A stretch of DNA of 64,000 nt from an uncultured Clostridia bacterium (GTDB lineage: Bacteria > Bacillota > Clostridia > Saccharofermentanales > Saccharofermentanaceae), in assembly GCA_946403085.1 (NCBI GenBank), contig CAMIYM010000003.1, positions 1 through 64,000 of the forward strand, written 5' to 3'. Within the stretch, counting starts at the first letter, position 1, and the number at the start of each line of letters is the position of its first letter. The notes beneath the pieces were generated by a model that had not been told where the DNA came from, made no database searches, and saw nothing but the letters and a program-made list of their open reading frames with translations. The translations under genes were made by a program, and so were the position numbers. Shown piece by piece: positions 1 to 7,030 of this stretch.

Positions 1-2
1 AG

Positions 3-77
3 GCATTTGACAGCTTACTCGTTAGTGATGCTGTGAAAAGAAGAGTAAAATGGATGCAGTCAGTGTTTGATTGTTAG
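3..77 (+). CDS. possible 3' end of an unidentified gene (partial)
   Basis: An open frame enters from the left edge and ends at a TAG at 75-77, giving a 24-residue C-terminal tail (AFDSLLVSDAVKRRVKWMQS plus four residues). The composition, with a basic amphipathic stretch, is plausible for a regulator or enzyme C-terminus, but it is too short to assign. No terminator hairpin follows it. From 78 to about 200 I see only AT-rich intergenic sequence before the next gene remnant. This could equally be a chance open frame. Confidence 0.25.
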   Translation, partial: AFDSLLVSDAVKRRVKWMQSVFDC

Positions 78-230
78 TCAGACAAATAATCAGTTTTATA
101 GACGATGACAAATCTGGATTTGGTGAAGAAAAGTGTTTTTTTTTGACGTATGGTGATAAAAAAAGCAGTCGATACTATTCTGTTATAGAAAAGCAGATAT
201 ACGATGAGACATTAATCGGAGAATGCTGTT

Positions 231-680
231 ATGAGTAAATTTGCAGAATACATAGGAAGCCAGTTTGGAAATCCACATGGCTTTGTCGGAAGAATCTGTT
301 GTGTCATTATGAATGTAATAAACAAATCAATGTATAAAAAGACAGTTGATTTAATTGACGCTAAATCTGATGACAAAGATATGGATATTGGGTACGGGAA
401 TGGTTATCTCTTGAAGTACTTATACAAAAACAAAATCTGACTTGTATGGAATTGATATTTCTGCGGATATGCTAAAACAGGCTACAGAGAGAAATAAAGC
501 GGCAGCGAAGCAGGGAAAATTGCATTTGCAGATAGGAGATTGTTGTGATTTACCTTACGATGATGATTTCTTTTTTGCAGTCTCATCAATAAATACTGTA
601 TATTTTTGGAGAGATGCTGTAAAAGGTCTTTCAGAGATTTACAGAGTATTAAAGGCAGGAGGTTCATTTTACAATGTTCG
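231..680 (+). pseudogene. class I SAM-dependent methyltransferase, frameshifted and truncated
   Basis: Two adjacent frames make one class I SAM methyltransferase. Frame one (ATG 231, stop 438-440) carries a degenerate motif I, MDIGYGNGYLLKYL. Frame two resumes at about 433 with DLYGIDISADMLKQA (acidic post-I residue), then GDCCDLPYDDDFFF, NTVYFWRDAV and RVLKAGGSFYNV. The run CAAAATCTGAC at about 431-441 looks like one extra A: removing it would join YLYKNKS to DLYGIDI. After about residue 185 of the joined product the family's C-terminal part is missing and unrelated PrsW-like sequence follows. The gene is therefore broken twice, by a frameshift and by a deletion junction near 665-680. A sequencing error could explain the frameshift but not the missing C-terminus. 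Confidence 0.75.
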
Positions 681-847
681 GATTCCTGATAAGTCTCTTC
701 TTCCTTGGAATGGCAACCGTAGTATCTGCGATAATCCTGGAATTAGTTGGCGGACTGATACTCGAAAGCGCTATACCAAATGAATCAATGCTCAACGTGA
801 ATATGACAAAGCCCCGGCGGTACTCACTCATGAAACGCCGGGGCTGA
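674..847 (+). pseudogene. PrsW-like membrane protein fragment
   Basis: A 57-codon frame, offset from the methyltransferase remnant, begins MFGFLISLFFLGMATV and continues AIILELVGGLILESAIP. This resembles an N-terminal membrane segment of PrsW-type intramembrane proteases, in which a glycine-containing helix is followed by an acidic E-L pair; that assignment is from memory of the family pattern. The frame then runs into a hairpin and stops at 845-847, so no catalytic core remains. I read it as an internal fragment joined by deletion to the methyltransferase remnant. Independent function is unlikely. Confidence 0.4.
811..844 (+). terminator. inverted repeat, possible terminator without U-tract
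   Basis: GCCCCGGCG at 811-819 pairs perfectly with CGCCGGGGC at 836-844 around a 16-nt loop. It is a very stable hairpin but lacks a following T-run, so it may be a weak terminator or the relic of one. It overlaps the end of the PrsW-like fragment. Confidence 0.4.
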
Positions 848-913
848 TATGCGAAACGCATTGGTACTTATGTCGCGAATTGGTGGTGCTCAAGCGGCGA
901 AAGAATCAATTTG

Positions 914-922
914 TGGTATACT
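914..922 (+). promoter_or_regulatory. extended -10 promoter for the alcohol dehydrogenase
   Basis: TGGTATACT at 914-922 matches the extended -10 form TGnTATAAT with one change. There is no good -35 hexamer 17 bases upstream. Transcription from here would give a leader of about 50 nt before the ATG at 980, which has GTGAGGT (964-970) as ribosome binding site. Confidence 0.45.
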
Positions 923-979
923 TTTTGGTGATGTGGTCTAACTTCGGCCAATAATTTAAACTATGTGAGGTAACTTTTT

Positions 980-2203
980 ATGGCACGTTTTACACTTCCC
1001 CGTGATGTATATCATGGTAAGGGCGCACTTGAAGTTTTGAAGACTTTTAAGGGTAAGAAGGCAATGATCTGCGTAGGTGGCGGTTCAATGAAGCGCTTCG
1101 GATTCCTTGATAAGGCTGAGAGCTATCTTAAGGAAGCAGGAATGGAAGTTGAGATCTTCGACGGCATCGAGCCTGACCCTTCTGTTGAGACAGTTATGAG
1201 AGGCGCAGAGGCTATGCTTAAGTTCGAGCCTGACTGGATTGTTGCAATCGGCGGTGGTTCTCCTATCGACGCAGCAAAGGCTATGTGGATTAAGTATGAG
1301 TATCCTGACTGCACTTTCGAAGATATGTGTAAGGTATTTGGTATTCCCGAGCTTCGTAAGAAGGCTCACTTCTGTGCAGTTTCTTCTACTTCAGGTACAG
1401 CTACAGAGGTTACAGCTTTCTCAATCATTACAAACTATCAGGACAGAATTAAGTATCCTATCGCAGACTTCGAGATTACTCCTGACGTAGCTATCGTTGA
1501 TCCCGAGCTTGCACATACAATGCCCAAGAAGCTTGTTGCACATACAGGCATGGATGCTATGACACACGCAGTAGAGGCTTATGTATCTACAGCAAACTGT
1601 GATTACACAGATCCTCTTGCTATTCATGCTATCGAGATGATCATGAATGATCTTGTTAAGTCTTATAACGATGATATGGATGCACGCGACAGAATGCATA
1701 ATGCACAGTGCCTTGCCGGTATGGCTTTCTCTAATGCTCTTCTCGGTATCGTTCACTCCATGGCACATAAGACAGGTGCTGCTTTTGAGGATTACGGTGC
1801 TCATATTATCCACGGTGCTGCAAATGCCATGTACCTTCCCAAGGTTATTGCATTTAACGCAAAGGATGAGACTGCAAAGAAGCGTTATGGCGTAATCGTA
1901 GACTATATGGGAATCTGTGATAAGTCTGCTTCTGACGACGAGAAGATTAAGGCTCTTATCGCTTACCTTCGTAAGATGAATGACGACCTTAATATCCCTC
2001 ACTGCATTAAGAACTACGGTGCAGACAGCTATCCTACAGAGAACGGCTTTGTTCCTGAGGAGGTATTCCTTGAGAGGCTTCACGATATCGCAGTTAATGC
2101 TATCGGCGACGCTTGCACAGGCTCTAACCCTCGTCAGCCTTCCGTTGAGGAGATGGAGAAGCTCTTTAAGTGCTGCTACTACGATCTTGAGGTAGATTTC
2201 TAA
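980..2203 (+). CDS. iron-containing (group III) alcohol dehydrogenase
   Basis: This cytoplasmic NAD(P)H-dependent enzyme interconverts aldehydes and alcohols, typically ethanol or butanol formation that regenerates NAD+ in fermenting anaerobes. The 407-residue product has the full group III fold. The nucleotide-binding region contains VAIGGGSPIDAAKAMW (about residues 89-104) and SSTSGTATEVTAFS. Metal-site segments are TGMDAMTHAVEAYVS, GIVHSMAHKTGA and an IIHGAANAMYLP stretch. The sequence looks closest to the dehydrogenase half of bifunctional AdhE, but there is no aldehyde dehydrogenase domain. It is a single gene with its own extended -10 promoter and a strong terminator at 2229. The exact substrate cannot be read from the sequence. 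Confidence 0.93.
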   Translation: MARFTLPRDVYHGKGALEVLKTFKGKKAMICVGGGSMKRFGFLDKAESYLKEAGMEVEIFDGIEPDPSVETVMRGAEAMLKFEPDWIVAIGGGSPIDAAKAMWIKYEYPDCTFEDMCKVFGIPELRKKAHFCAVSSTSGTATEVTAFSIITNYQDRIKYPIADFEITPDVAIVDPELAHTMPKKLVAHTGMDAMTHAVEAYVSTANCDYTDPLAIHAIEMIMNDLVKSYNDDMDARDRMHNAQCLAGMAFSNALLGIVHSMAHKTGAAFEDYGAHIIHGAANAMYLPKVIAFNAKDETAKKRYGVIVDYMGICDKSASDDEKIKALIAYLRKMNDDLNIPHCIKNYGADSYPTENGFVPEEVFLERLHDIAVNAIGDACTGSNPRQPSVEEMEKLFKCCYYDLEVDF

Positions 2204-2228
2204 TTTTAAGTAACGTTTGTTACTGCAG

Positions 2229-2252
2229 GGACGGCCTTTATCAGGGCCGTCC
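2229..2252 (+). terminator. intrinsic terminator after the alcohol dehydrogenase
   Basis: GGACGGCC (2229-2236) pairs with GGCCGTCC (2245-2252) around an 8-nt loop and is followed by the T-rich TTGTTATAT. It ends the alcohol dehydrogenase transcript 26 bases after its stop codon. Confidence 0.85.
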
Positions 2253-2268
2253 TTGTTATATATATGGC

Positions 2269-2409
2269 GAAAGTGAGTGGGTCTGGGATGAGAAGAATGT
2301 AATCATGGATCATCTTATGGGTTACGACCCTTTACTCGCATGCTATAATTACCACGATAGTGGCAGATGTCTTTGTCAGGAAAATTATCAGTTGTTGCAA
2401 CAAAGATGA
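2269..2409 (+). pseudogene. possible decayed coding fragment
   Basis: An open stretch of 46 codons ends in TGA at 2407-2409 and reads with protein-like composition (ESEWVWDEKNVIMDHLMGYD, then PLLACYNYHDSG). It has no credible start, because reading upstream runs into the terminator stem, and it overlaps the ribosome binding site of the gene at 2420. It may be the 3' remnant of a gene deleted by recombination just past the terminator. I cannot name a family. A chance open frame is a real alternative. Confidence 0.2.
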
Positions 2410-2419
2410 GGAACAGCTT

Positions 2420-2884
2420 ATGAAAGTACATGTGCAGAGCGATTTGATAGATGGTATTGTAATAGCCGATCCAGCTATTTTTGAGAGGATGGATGAGGAT
2501 ATCCTAAGAGCAATGGATATATATCTTGATAAGAATGGTGAGAGTGAGCTTATCTATGATTTTCCTGGGGAGGAATGGGAAACTGTATATGCAAGGGAGA
2601 GCAGCCCCTTTGTCTCTTTCGTTGAATCCGGAGGATTATGGATCAAATTACTTTCTGATACAGAGATGGATCTTTCAATTGAACAAGTCGAGAAAGTTGA
2701 TTCGAAAGATCATATTACTGTGACTTCGGGTAGAGTAATTATTGTCTTGGCAGGTGAATTGCTTCAATGTCTGTTTTATCCTGAATTGGAAATGGAGACC
2801 TTAGGGAGTCTGGAACTCCCGAATGGTGAGTATAGCATCGAGTATTTATCTGATGGAACGATCAATTATTGTAAAGTTAACTGA
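2420..2884 (+). CDS. hypothetical acidic protein
   Basis: I do not recognise this family. I place the start at ATG 2420 because TGAGGA at 2407-2412 is well spaced from it; an in-frame upstream start at 2360 has no such site. The product of 154 residues has no signal peptide or membrane segment, is strongly acidic, and reads as a mixed alpha/beta cytoplasmic protein. It ends in a beta-rich part (NGEYSIEYLSDGTINYCKV). The next gene starts 33 bases later in the same direction, so the two are probably co-transcribed. Small acidic proteins in tandem like this are often immunity or SMI-type proteins, but that is only analogy; no toxin gene is visible nearby. Confidence 0.6.
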   Translation: MKVHVQSDLIDGIVIADPAIFERMDEDILRAMDIYLDKNGESELIYDFPGEEWETVYARESSPFVSFVESGGLWIKLLSDTEMDLSIEQVEKVDSKDHITVTSGRVIIVLAGELLQCLFYPELEMETLGSLELPNGEYSIEYLSDGTINYCKVN

Positions 2885-2917
2885 TCATAAGATCAGCAGG
2901 AAGAGCATCCAAAGAAA

Positions 2918-3340
2918 ATGATCATTTATGATATAGATACAACTGAAAACGGTTATTCAAAACTGGAAGGAGAAGTCCGGTCGATAACTCAGCTGAAGTC
3001 GATTCTTACTAGTGCCGGGCGGATTGCTGACTGTACCGGTTATCTGACTATAGAGGGCTTAAAGAGGAACTCTATATGCATAGCTGCTCTGTCGGCGTAT
3101 GGAGTTTCAATAGCGATAACTGATGCTGAAGGAGTGCATTTGACTTTGCAGGATGCAGATAAACTGACAGAAGTTGTCGATGTATGGGGAGATGGATTGG
3201 ATATATCAATTGGACTGTTTATTCAAGAGGAACTTGCATGGCAAGTCCTGGCAGAATACATTAACGACAGGACATTTAGTAAAGACACCCAATGGATTAT
3301 GTCTGCAGACATTCCTGAAGGCGGTAATTATATATGTTGA
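2918..3340 (+). CDS. hypothetical acidic protein, possibly Imm1-like
   Basis: This 140-residue cytoplasmic protein follows the 2420 gene. It opens MIIYDIDTTENGYSKLEGEV and ends with an aromatic stretch: FIQEELAWQVLAEYI, then TQWIMSADIPEGGNY. The spacing of the W, the D-I-P and the final aromatic residues faintly recalls Imm1-type immunity proteins, but this is a weak visual impression and I do not assign it. There are no membrane segments or cysteine motifs. It converges on the minus-strand gene at 3377 with only 36 bases between them, and I see no clear terminator there. Confidence 0.6.
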   Translation: MIIYDIDTTENGYSKLEGEVRSITQLKSILTSAGRIADCTGYLTIEGLKRNSICIAALSAYGVSIAITDAEGVHLTLQDADKLTEVVDVWGDGLDISIGLFIQEELAWQVLAEYINDRTFSKDTQWIMSADIPEGGNYIC

Positions 3341-3376
3341 TTTATAATTAGCACAGAAGATAAACAGTATTGTCCT

Positions 3377-4834
3377 CTAAACTGCTTTCTGTAGTATTAC
3401 CAATTGGGCGTAATGATCCTTTTGTGTTCCGATATACTTGAAACCCTGCTTCTCGAACCGTTCTTTCATCTCGGCCGATGAGAAGAATTCACCATTGATG
3501 TTGCGGCATAAGAAATTCAGTAGTTTTCGGATAGGAAGGGGAAAGCTCGGATCAGCTATATAGATCTTACCGCCTGGCTTGAGGATTCGAAGAGCTTCTT
3601 TCTCGAAAGCATTTTTGTCCGGGAAATGGTGATAAGCCATGCATGCCGTAAGGGAGTCAAAATAATCATCTTTGTATGGAGTGTTCTCACATGAGCATTC
3701 TCTGATATCCATATCAGGGCATTTCTGACGGGCAACTTTCAGCATATTCGGCTCAACATCGATCCCGTGACCTTCTATTTTCTCGAATTCGCTGAAGGTT
3801 TTCAGTATCGTGCCGGTACCACAACCGACATCAAGGACTTTGCTTCCTTCGGAAAGGTCTGTGTATCTGTAAAGAAGTTCATAGAACTTTCTGGAGAGCT
3901 TGCCCTCGAAATGATCATCGTACTTGTCAGCTCTTTTGTCGAATTTGAAATCACGCTTATTCATATGTGTTTCCTCGCTTTCATGTAATGTGAAATATGT
4001 TCCTGCAGCCATTGTTATGAAAGCTGCTATGAATATCAGTGATGGCTTTTTTGGATACAACGATATGGATATGACAGCTCCGATAAATGGCGATAATGCA
4101 TAGAATGCTGATGTCTTTGCGGCTCCAATATATCTCTGTGCATAAACATATGAGTAAATACTCAGGCCGTAAGCAACAAACCCTAATAGTAATGCAAAGA
4201 GGATATATGATGTAAATACAAGTCTGTCTCCGATTATCAGTGCTACCAGGACAGAACCGGTACCTGAACCGAAACCCTTGATAATGACTATCTTGGCCGG
4301 ATTGTTATGAGATAACTTCCGGGTGCAGTTGTTCTCCACACCCCAGCAGACACAGGCGAGCAATGCGCATAATGAGTACGGAGAGAATAACAAAGCCGAA
4401 TTATCACTGAATGACAACATCAGACTTGCAATTGTTATAAAACCTATAGCGAGCCATAATCTTCGGGATATCGTCTCCTTAAAGAACAGTAATGCAATGA
4501 CAGAAGTTGATACTACTTCGAAGTTGTTTAGCAGAGATACGGATTCCGATGAACTGTTCTTTATCGCAACCATAAGAAGTATAGGCGCGGCTATATCAAG
4601 ACCTACCATAGCAGTCAGATAAGGAAGATCGCTATGAGTTAATTGCTTATTCTGTGAATGGTTCTTTCCCGAAAACAGAGTGACCAAAGTCATTCCGATG
4701 CCTGCCCCGAGATACATCAATCCAGCCATGAACACTGGGGATATCTGTTCCATCAGCATTTTCGAGAAGGGTGTACTGATGGCGTATAGAACTGCTGCAA
4801 GTATGGCAAATAGAATGGCTTTTCTGTTATTCAT
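3377..4834 (-). CDS. EamA/DMT-family permease fused to a SAM-dependent methyltransferase
   Basis: Residues 1 to about 282 form a DMT (EamA) permease with about ten membrane helices and the usual internal repeat. It opens MNNRKAILFAILAAVLYAIS and has SSSESVSLLNNFEVVSTSVI in the first half. Residues 291-485 are a complete class I methyltransferase with motif I VLDVGCGTG, acidic post-I GIDVEPNM, AYHHFPDK and RILKPGGKIYIADPS. The halves meet at HESEETHMNK. Methionine 291 (ATG at 3964, minus strand) is preceded by GAGG eight bases upstream, so the enzyme could also be made separately, and the gene probably arose by joining two. It is divergent from a TetR gene with an operator between them. The cytoplasmic methyltransferase may modify the permease's cargo or serve resistance; the substrate is unknown. 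Confidence 0.85.
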   Translation of the reverse strand: MNNRKAILFAILAAVLYAISTPFSKMLMEQISPVFMAGLMYLGAGIGMTLVTLFSGKNHSQNKQLTHSDLPYLTAMVGLDIAAPILLMVAIKNSSSESVSLLNNFEVVSTSVIALLFFKETISRRLWLAIGFITIASLMLSFSDNSALLFSPYSLCALLACVCWGVENNCTRKLSHNNPAKIVIIKGFGSGTGSVLVALIIGDRLVFTSYILFALLLGFVAYGLSIYSYVYAQRYIGAAKTSAFYALSPFIGAVISISLYPKKPSLIFIAAFITMAAGTYFTLHESEETHMNKRDFKFDKRADKYDDHFEGKLSRKFYELLYRYTDLSEGSKVLDVGCGTGTILKTFSEFEKIEGHGIDVEPNMLKVARQKCPDMDIRECSCENTPYKDDYFDSLTACMAYHHFPDKNAFEKEALRILKPGGKIYIADPSFPLPIRKLLNFLCRNINGEFFSSAEMKERFEKQGFKYIGTQKDHYAQLVILQKAV

Positions 4835-4848
4835 AATCCTTACTTTCT

Positions 4849-4861
4849 GAACACTGTGTTC
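4849..4861. promoter_or_regulatory. TetR-type operator between the permease fusion and tetR
   Basis: GAACAC-T-GTGTTC is a perfect palindrome at 4849-4861, lying just upstream of the extended -10 element of the plus-strand TetR gene and upstream of the minus-strand permease fusion. The 11 bases from 4847 (CTGAACACTGT) recur exactly at 5560-5570 in front of the second TetR gene. This suggests one regulator, or two related ones, acting on both promoters. Confidence 0.6.
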
Positions 4862-4868
4862 GGTAAAA

Positions 4869-4877
4869 TGGTATAAT
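4869..4877 (+). promoter_or_regulatory. extended -10 promoter of the first tetR
   Basis: TGGTATAAT at 4869-4877 is a perfect extended -10 element. The -35 region is occupied by the palindrome at 4849-4861, so a repressor bound there would block polymerase. Confidence 0.6.
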
Positions 4878-4958
4878 CAACAATGTGGCCAAACAATAAT
4901 CAGAATCAGTAATATGTTCGTTACTGAACAAATCCGCGAAAATGTACAGCAAACTGAT

Positions 4959-5516
4959 ATGGACAGAAGACAACAAAAGACCAGAACTGCGATATATGAT
5001 GCGTTAACAAAACTCCTGATAAAAAGAAGGTTTGAAGATATAACCGTTCAGGAGATCATCGACGAGGCCAATATTGGCAGAAGCACATTTTATTCTCATT
5101 TCGAGACAAAGGATCAGCTTCTGGAGGAAATGTGCAATGAGATGTTCTCACATGTTTTCTCTGATTCTCTTATGCCTGAAGGAAGTCATGATTTCTCCGG
5201 CAATCATGCAGACATCAGAACTTTGCTGGAACATATCCTATGGCACATCAGCGACCACAAGGACAATATCAGTTCGATCATGAACGGTGAGTCTGAGAAG
5301 ATCTTTACAAGGTACTTCAGTGAGTATCTTGAGAAAGCCTTCGGTAAGATCATTGAACATCTTGATATGAATGTGCCGCTCGAGTTCAAGAAACAATTTG
5401 TAATCGGCAGTTTTATAAACACTGTAAAATGGTGGATATCAACAGGACTGAAGCAGGAACCCGGTGAGATCATTAATGAATATCTTACGTGCCTGCTCGG
5501 GGGAAAAGCCGGATAG
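4959..5516 (+). CDS. TetR/AcrR-family transcriptional regulator
   Basis: This is a DNA-binding repressor of about 185 residues. The N-terminal helix-turn-helix is clear: TAIYDALTKLLIKRRFEDIT, then VQEIIDEANIGRSTFYSHFE and TKDQLLEEM. The C-terminal ligand domain is divergent, as usual. I prefer the start at 4959 (MDRRQQKTRTAIYD) because it fits the family N-terminus. ATG 4914 would add 15 residues, and neither start has a good ribosome binding site. A further imperfect inverted repeat, TGTTC/GAACA, lies at 4915-4930 and would fall inside the gene only with the longer start. It is divergent from the permease-methyltransferase fusion and shares a palindrome with it, so it very likely controls that gene and itself. 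The ligand is unknown. Confidence 0.88.
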   Translation: MDRRQQKTRTAIYDALTKLLIKRRFEDITVQEIIDEANIGRSTFYSHFETKDQLLEEMCNEMFSHVFSDSLMPEGSHDFSGNHADIRTLLEHILWHISDHKDNISSIMNGESEKIFTRYFSEYLEKAFGKIIEHLDMNVPLEFKKQFVIGSFINTVKWWISTGLKQEPGEIINEYLTCLLGGKAG

Positions 5517-5551
5517 ATCAGGATAATAAACAGTATATTCAACATACACGG

Positions 5552-5580
5552 TTGCAAAACTGAACACTGTTCAGTATAAT
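5552..5580 (+). promoter_or_regulatory. promoter of the second tetR-CPBP operon
   Basis: TTGCAA (-35, 5552-5557), a 17-bp spacer and a perfect TATAAT (-10, 5575-5580). The spacer contains operator 5560-5574, and a second operator follows at 5585-5599. This arrangement strongly suggests repression by a TetR protein, most simply the product of the gene itself. Confidence 0.75.
5560..5574. promoter_or_regulatory. palindromic operator 1
   Basis: CTGAACA-C-TGTTCAG is a perfect 7-bp inverted repeat with a 1-bp centre, lying between the -35 and -10 elements of the promoter. Confidence 0.7.
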
Positions 5581-5584
5581 GTTC

Positions 5585-5599
5585 CTGAACAGTGTTCAG
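5585..5599. promoter_or_regulatory. palindromic operator 2
   Basis: CTGAACA-G-TGTTCAG is the same palindrome as operator 1 with the central base complemented, centred 25 bp downstream. It reaches into the ribosome binding site AGGAGG (5598-5603), so a bound repressor would also cover the transcription start. Confidence 0.7.
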
Positions 5600-5611
5600 G
5601 AGGCAAATATC

Positions 5612-6208
5612 ATGACTGCAAATGATGAAGCAAAAGAATCCATTATTCAGGCTGCGATCGGACTGATCGAGGTATCGGACGGAAACATCAGAAACATTAC
5701 AGCGCGTTCGATAGCTGATAAGAGTGGTGTCTCACTGGGTCTTATTAATTATCATTTCGGCAGCAAGGATAATCTTATCGCCATATGCTGCAGCCGGATT
5801 ATCAATAAGACTCTCATGTCGATGTCGCCGGAAAACATCGACTATACAAAAGATGACGGATTGACCGACAAGGAACGTCTGACCTTTTTTGCACAGCAGA
5901 CTTTTGAGTTTATCTATAAGAATTGTTCCACCGTAAAGATATCTGTTCTGGCAGATCTTCAGGACTACTCTCCCAACTGTAATTCGGCATTAACACAGAA
6001 GGGTTTTCTGATGGCACTGAGAGGTGATATGCCCGAATCACAAAAGAAGCATATTGCTTTTTCGCTCGCGTCAATTATGCAGGCTGCGTTTCTTGCGGGT
6101 GACAATGCCAAGGAGATCACAGGCTATGATCTGAAAACGGCAAAGCAGCGTGCGAAGTTTATTACCGATACTGTAAATATGCTATTTGAAGGTGTTTATG
6201 AGAAATAA
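5612..6208 (+). CDS. TetR/AcrR-family transcriptional regulator
   Basis: This 198-residue repressor has an N-terminal helix-turn-helix with TARSIADKSGVSLGLINYHF and GSKDNLIAICCSRI. I chose ATG 5612 because AGGAGG at 5598-5603 sits 8 bases before it. The in-frame ATG at 5579 lies inside the -10 element and cannot be a start for this transcript. Two identical palindromes flank its promoter, which points to autoregulation. Its 3' end overlaps the following CPBP protease gene by 11 bases, so the two are translated together. One of its operators shares 11 identical bases with the site in front of the permease-methyltransferase fusion, suggesting cross-regulation. Confidence 0.88.
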   Translation: MTANDEAKESIIQAAIGLIEVSDGNIRNITARSIADKSGVSLGLINYHFGSKDNLIAICCSRIINKTLMSMSPENIDYTKDDGLTDKERLTFFAQQTFEFIYKNCSTVKISVLADLQDYSPNCNSALTQKGFLMALRGDMPESQKKHIAFSLASIMQAAFLAGDNAKEITGYDLKTAKQRAKFITDTVNMLFEGVYEK

Positions 6209-6914
6209 GAAACTCATCCTGTTAATGCCGTTCCGCTCGGTATTATTTATCCTTGTATTCCTTGCAGCCGCAGTGGTTACGGGCAAGGATTTATCAGACG
6301 TCAGCAACATCTGGTCTGTTGCGGCAAGTGTTATAAATATTCTTTTTGTTCTGGCTCTTGTGCTGATCACCCGCAAGCAGGGCGGATATCTGAAACTTAT
6401 CAATTATGAGAAGGGGAAAACCAGGCCCAAACAGGTATTTGCAATGACTGGCATCATACTTCTTGTGGGTATGGGCGGAATGTTCCTGGCAGGCTGGATC
6501 TGCTATGGCGTAATACCTTATGCGGCTCCGATGATGATCGCTCCGATACCCGCAGTTCTGGCAGTGATCAATCTTATCGTACTTCCTGTCAGTACGGCGT
6601 TGGCTGAGGATTCTCTGTATCTCGGGTGCGGAGTACGTCAGATCGAAAACAAGTTTGTTGCAATAATCGTTCCTGCTTTCTTTTTTGCGGTGCAGCACAG
6701 CTTCATTCCGACGCTTCCCGATGTCAGATACATTATCTACCGATTCATATCATTCCTGCCGCTTACTGTTATCTTGTGTATGCACTATCATAATCATAAG
6801 AATCCGCTTCCGATAATGATCGGTCATGCCGTTATAGATGTGGCTACGGCAGGCCAGATCCTTGCAACTTCGGTTATCCCCGGTTTCTATGAGCTGATGC
6901 TGTCTCGATCTTAG
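6198..6914 (+). CDS. CPBP-family intramembrane protein with divergent motif 1
   Basis: This polytopic membrane protein of 238 residues has about seven or eight hydrophobic segments. It matches the CPBP (CAAX protease/bacteriocin-processing) family through FFFAVQHSF (motif 2, histidine conserved) and MIGHAVIDV (motif 3, H-x3-D in place of H-x3-N). Motif 1, normally EExxxR, reads EDSLYLG: the second glutamate is aspartate and the arginine is absent, so catalysis may be altered or lost. I start it at ATG 6198, overlapping the tetR stop by 11 bases with GAAGGTG as ribosome site; a TTG at 6186 is an alternative. It is in the tetR operon and followed by a second, canonical CPBP gene. Known family roles include bacteriocin maturation or self-immunity. 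Confidence 0.75.
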   Translation: MRNKKLILLMPFRSVLFILVFLAAAVVTGKDLSDVSNIWSVAASVINILFVLALVLITRKQGGYLKLINYEKGKTRPKQVFAMTGIILLVGMGGMFLAGWICYGVIPYAAPMMIAPIPAVLAVINLIVLPVSTALAEDSLYLGCGVRQIENKFVAIIVPAFFFAVQHSFIPTLPDVRYIIYRFISFLPLTVILCMHYHNHKNPLPIMIGHAVIDVATAGQILATSVIPGFYELMLSRS

Positions 6915-7030
6915 TGGGGAATGGTAAAGAAACATAATTTTTATTTGAAAATCCCTGTAACGAAATCCGTATATCTACGTCTAATAAGCAAAAGGCAAAA
7001 ACAGCTTTACTTATTACAAAGGAGTATACA

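Noticed and set aside
1421..2083. 220-codon minus-strand frame
   Set aside because: Antisense to the alcohol dehydrogenase, whose motifs are complete.
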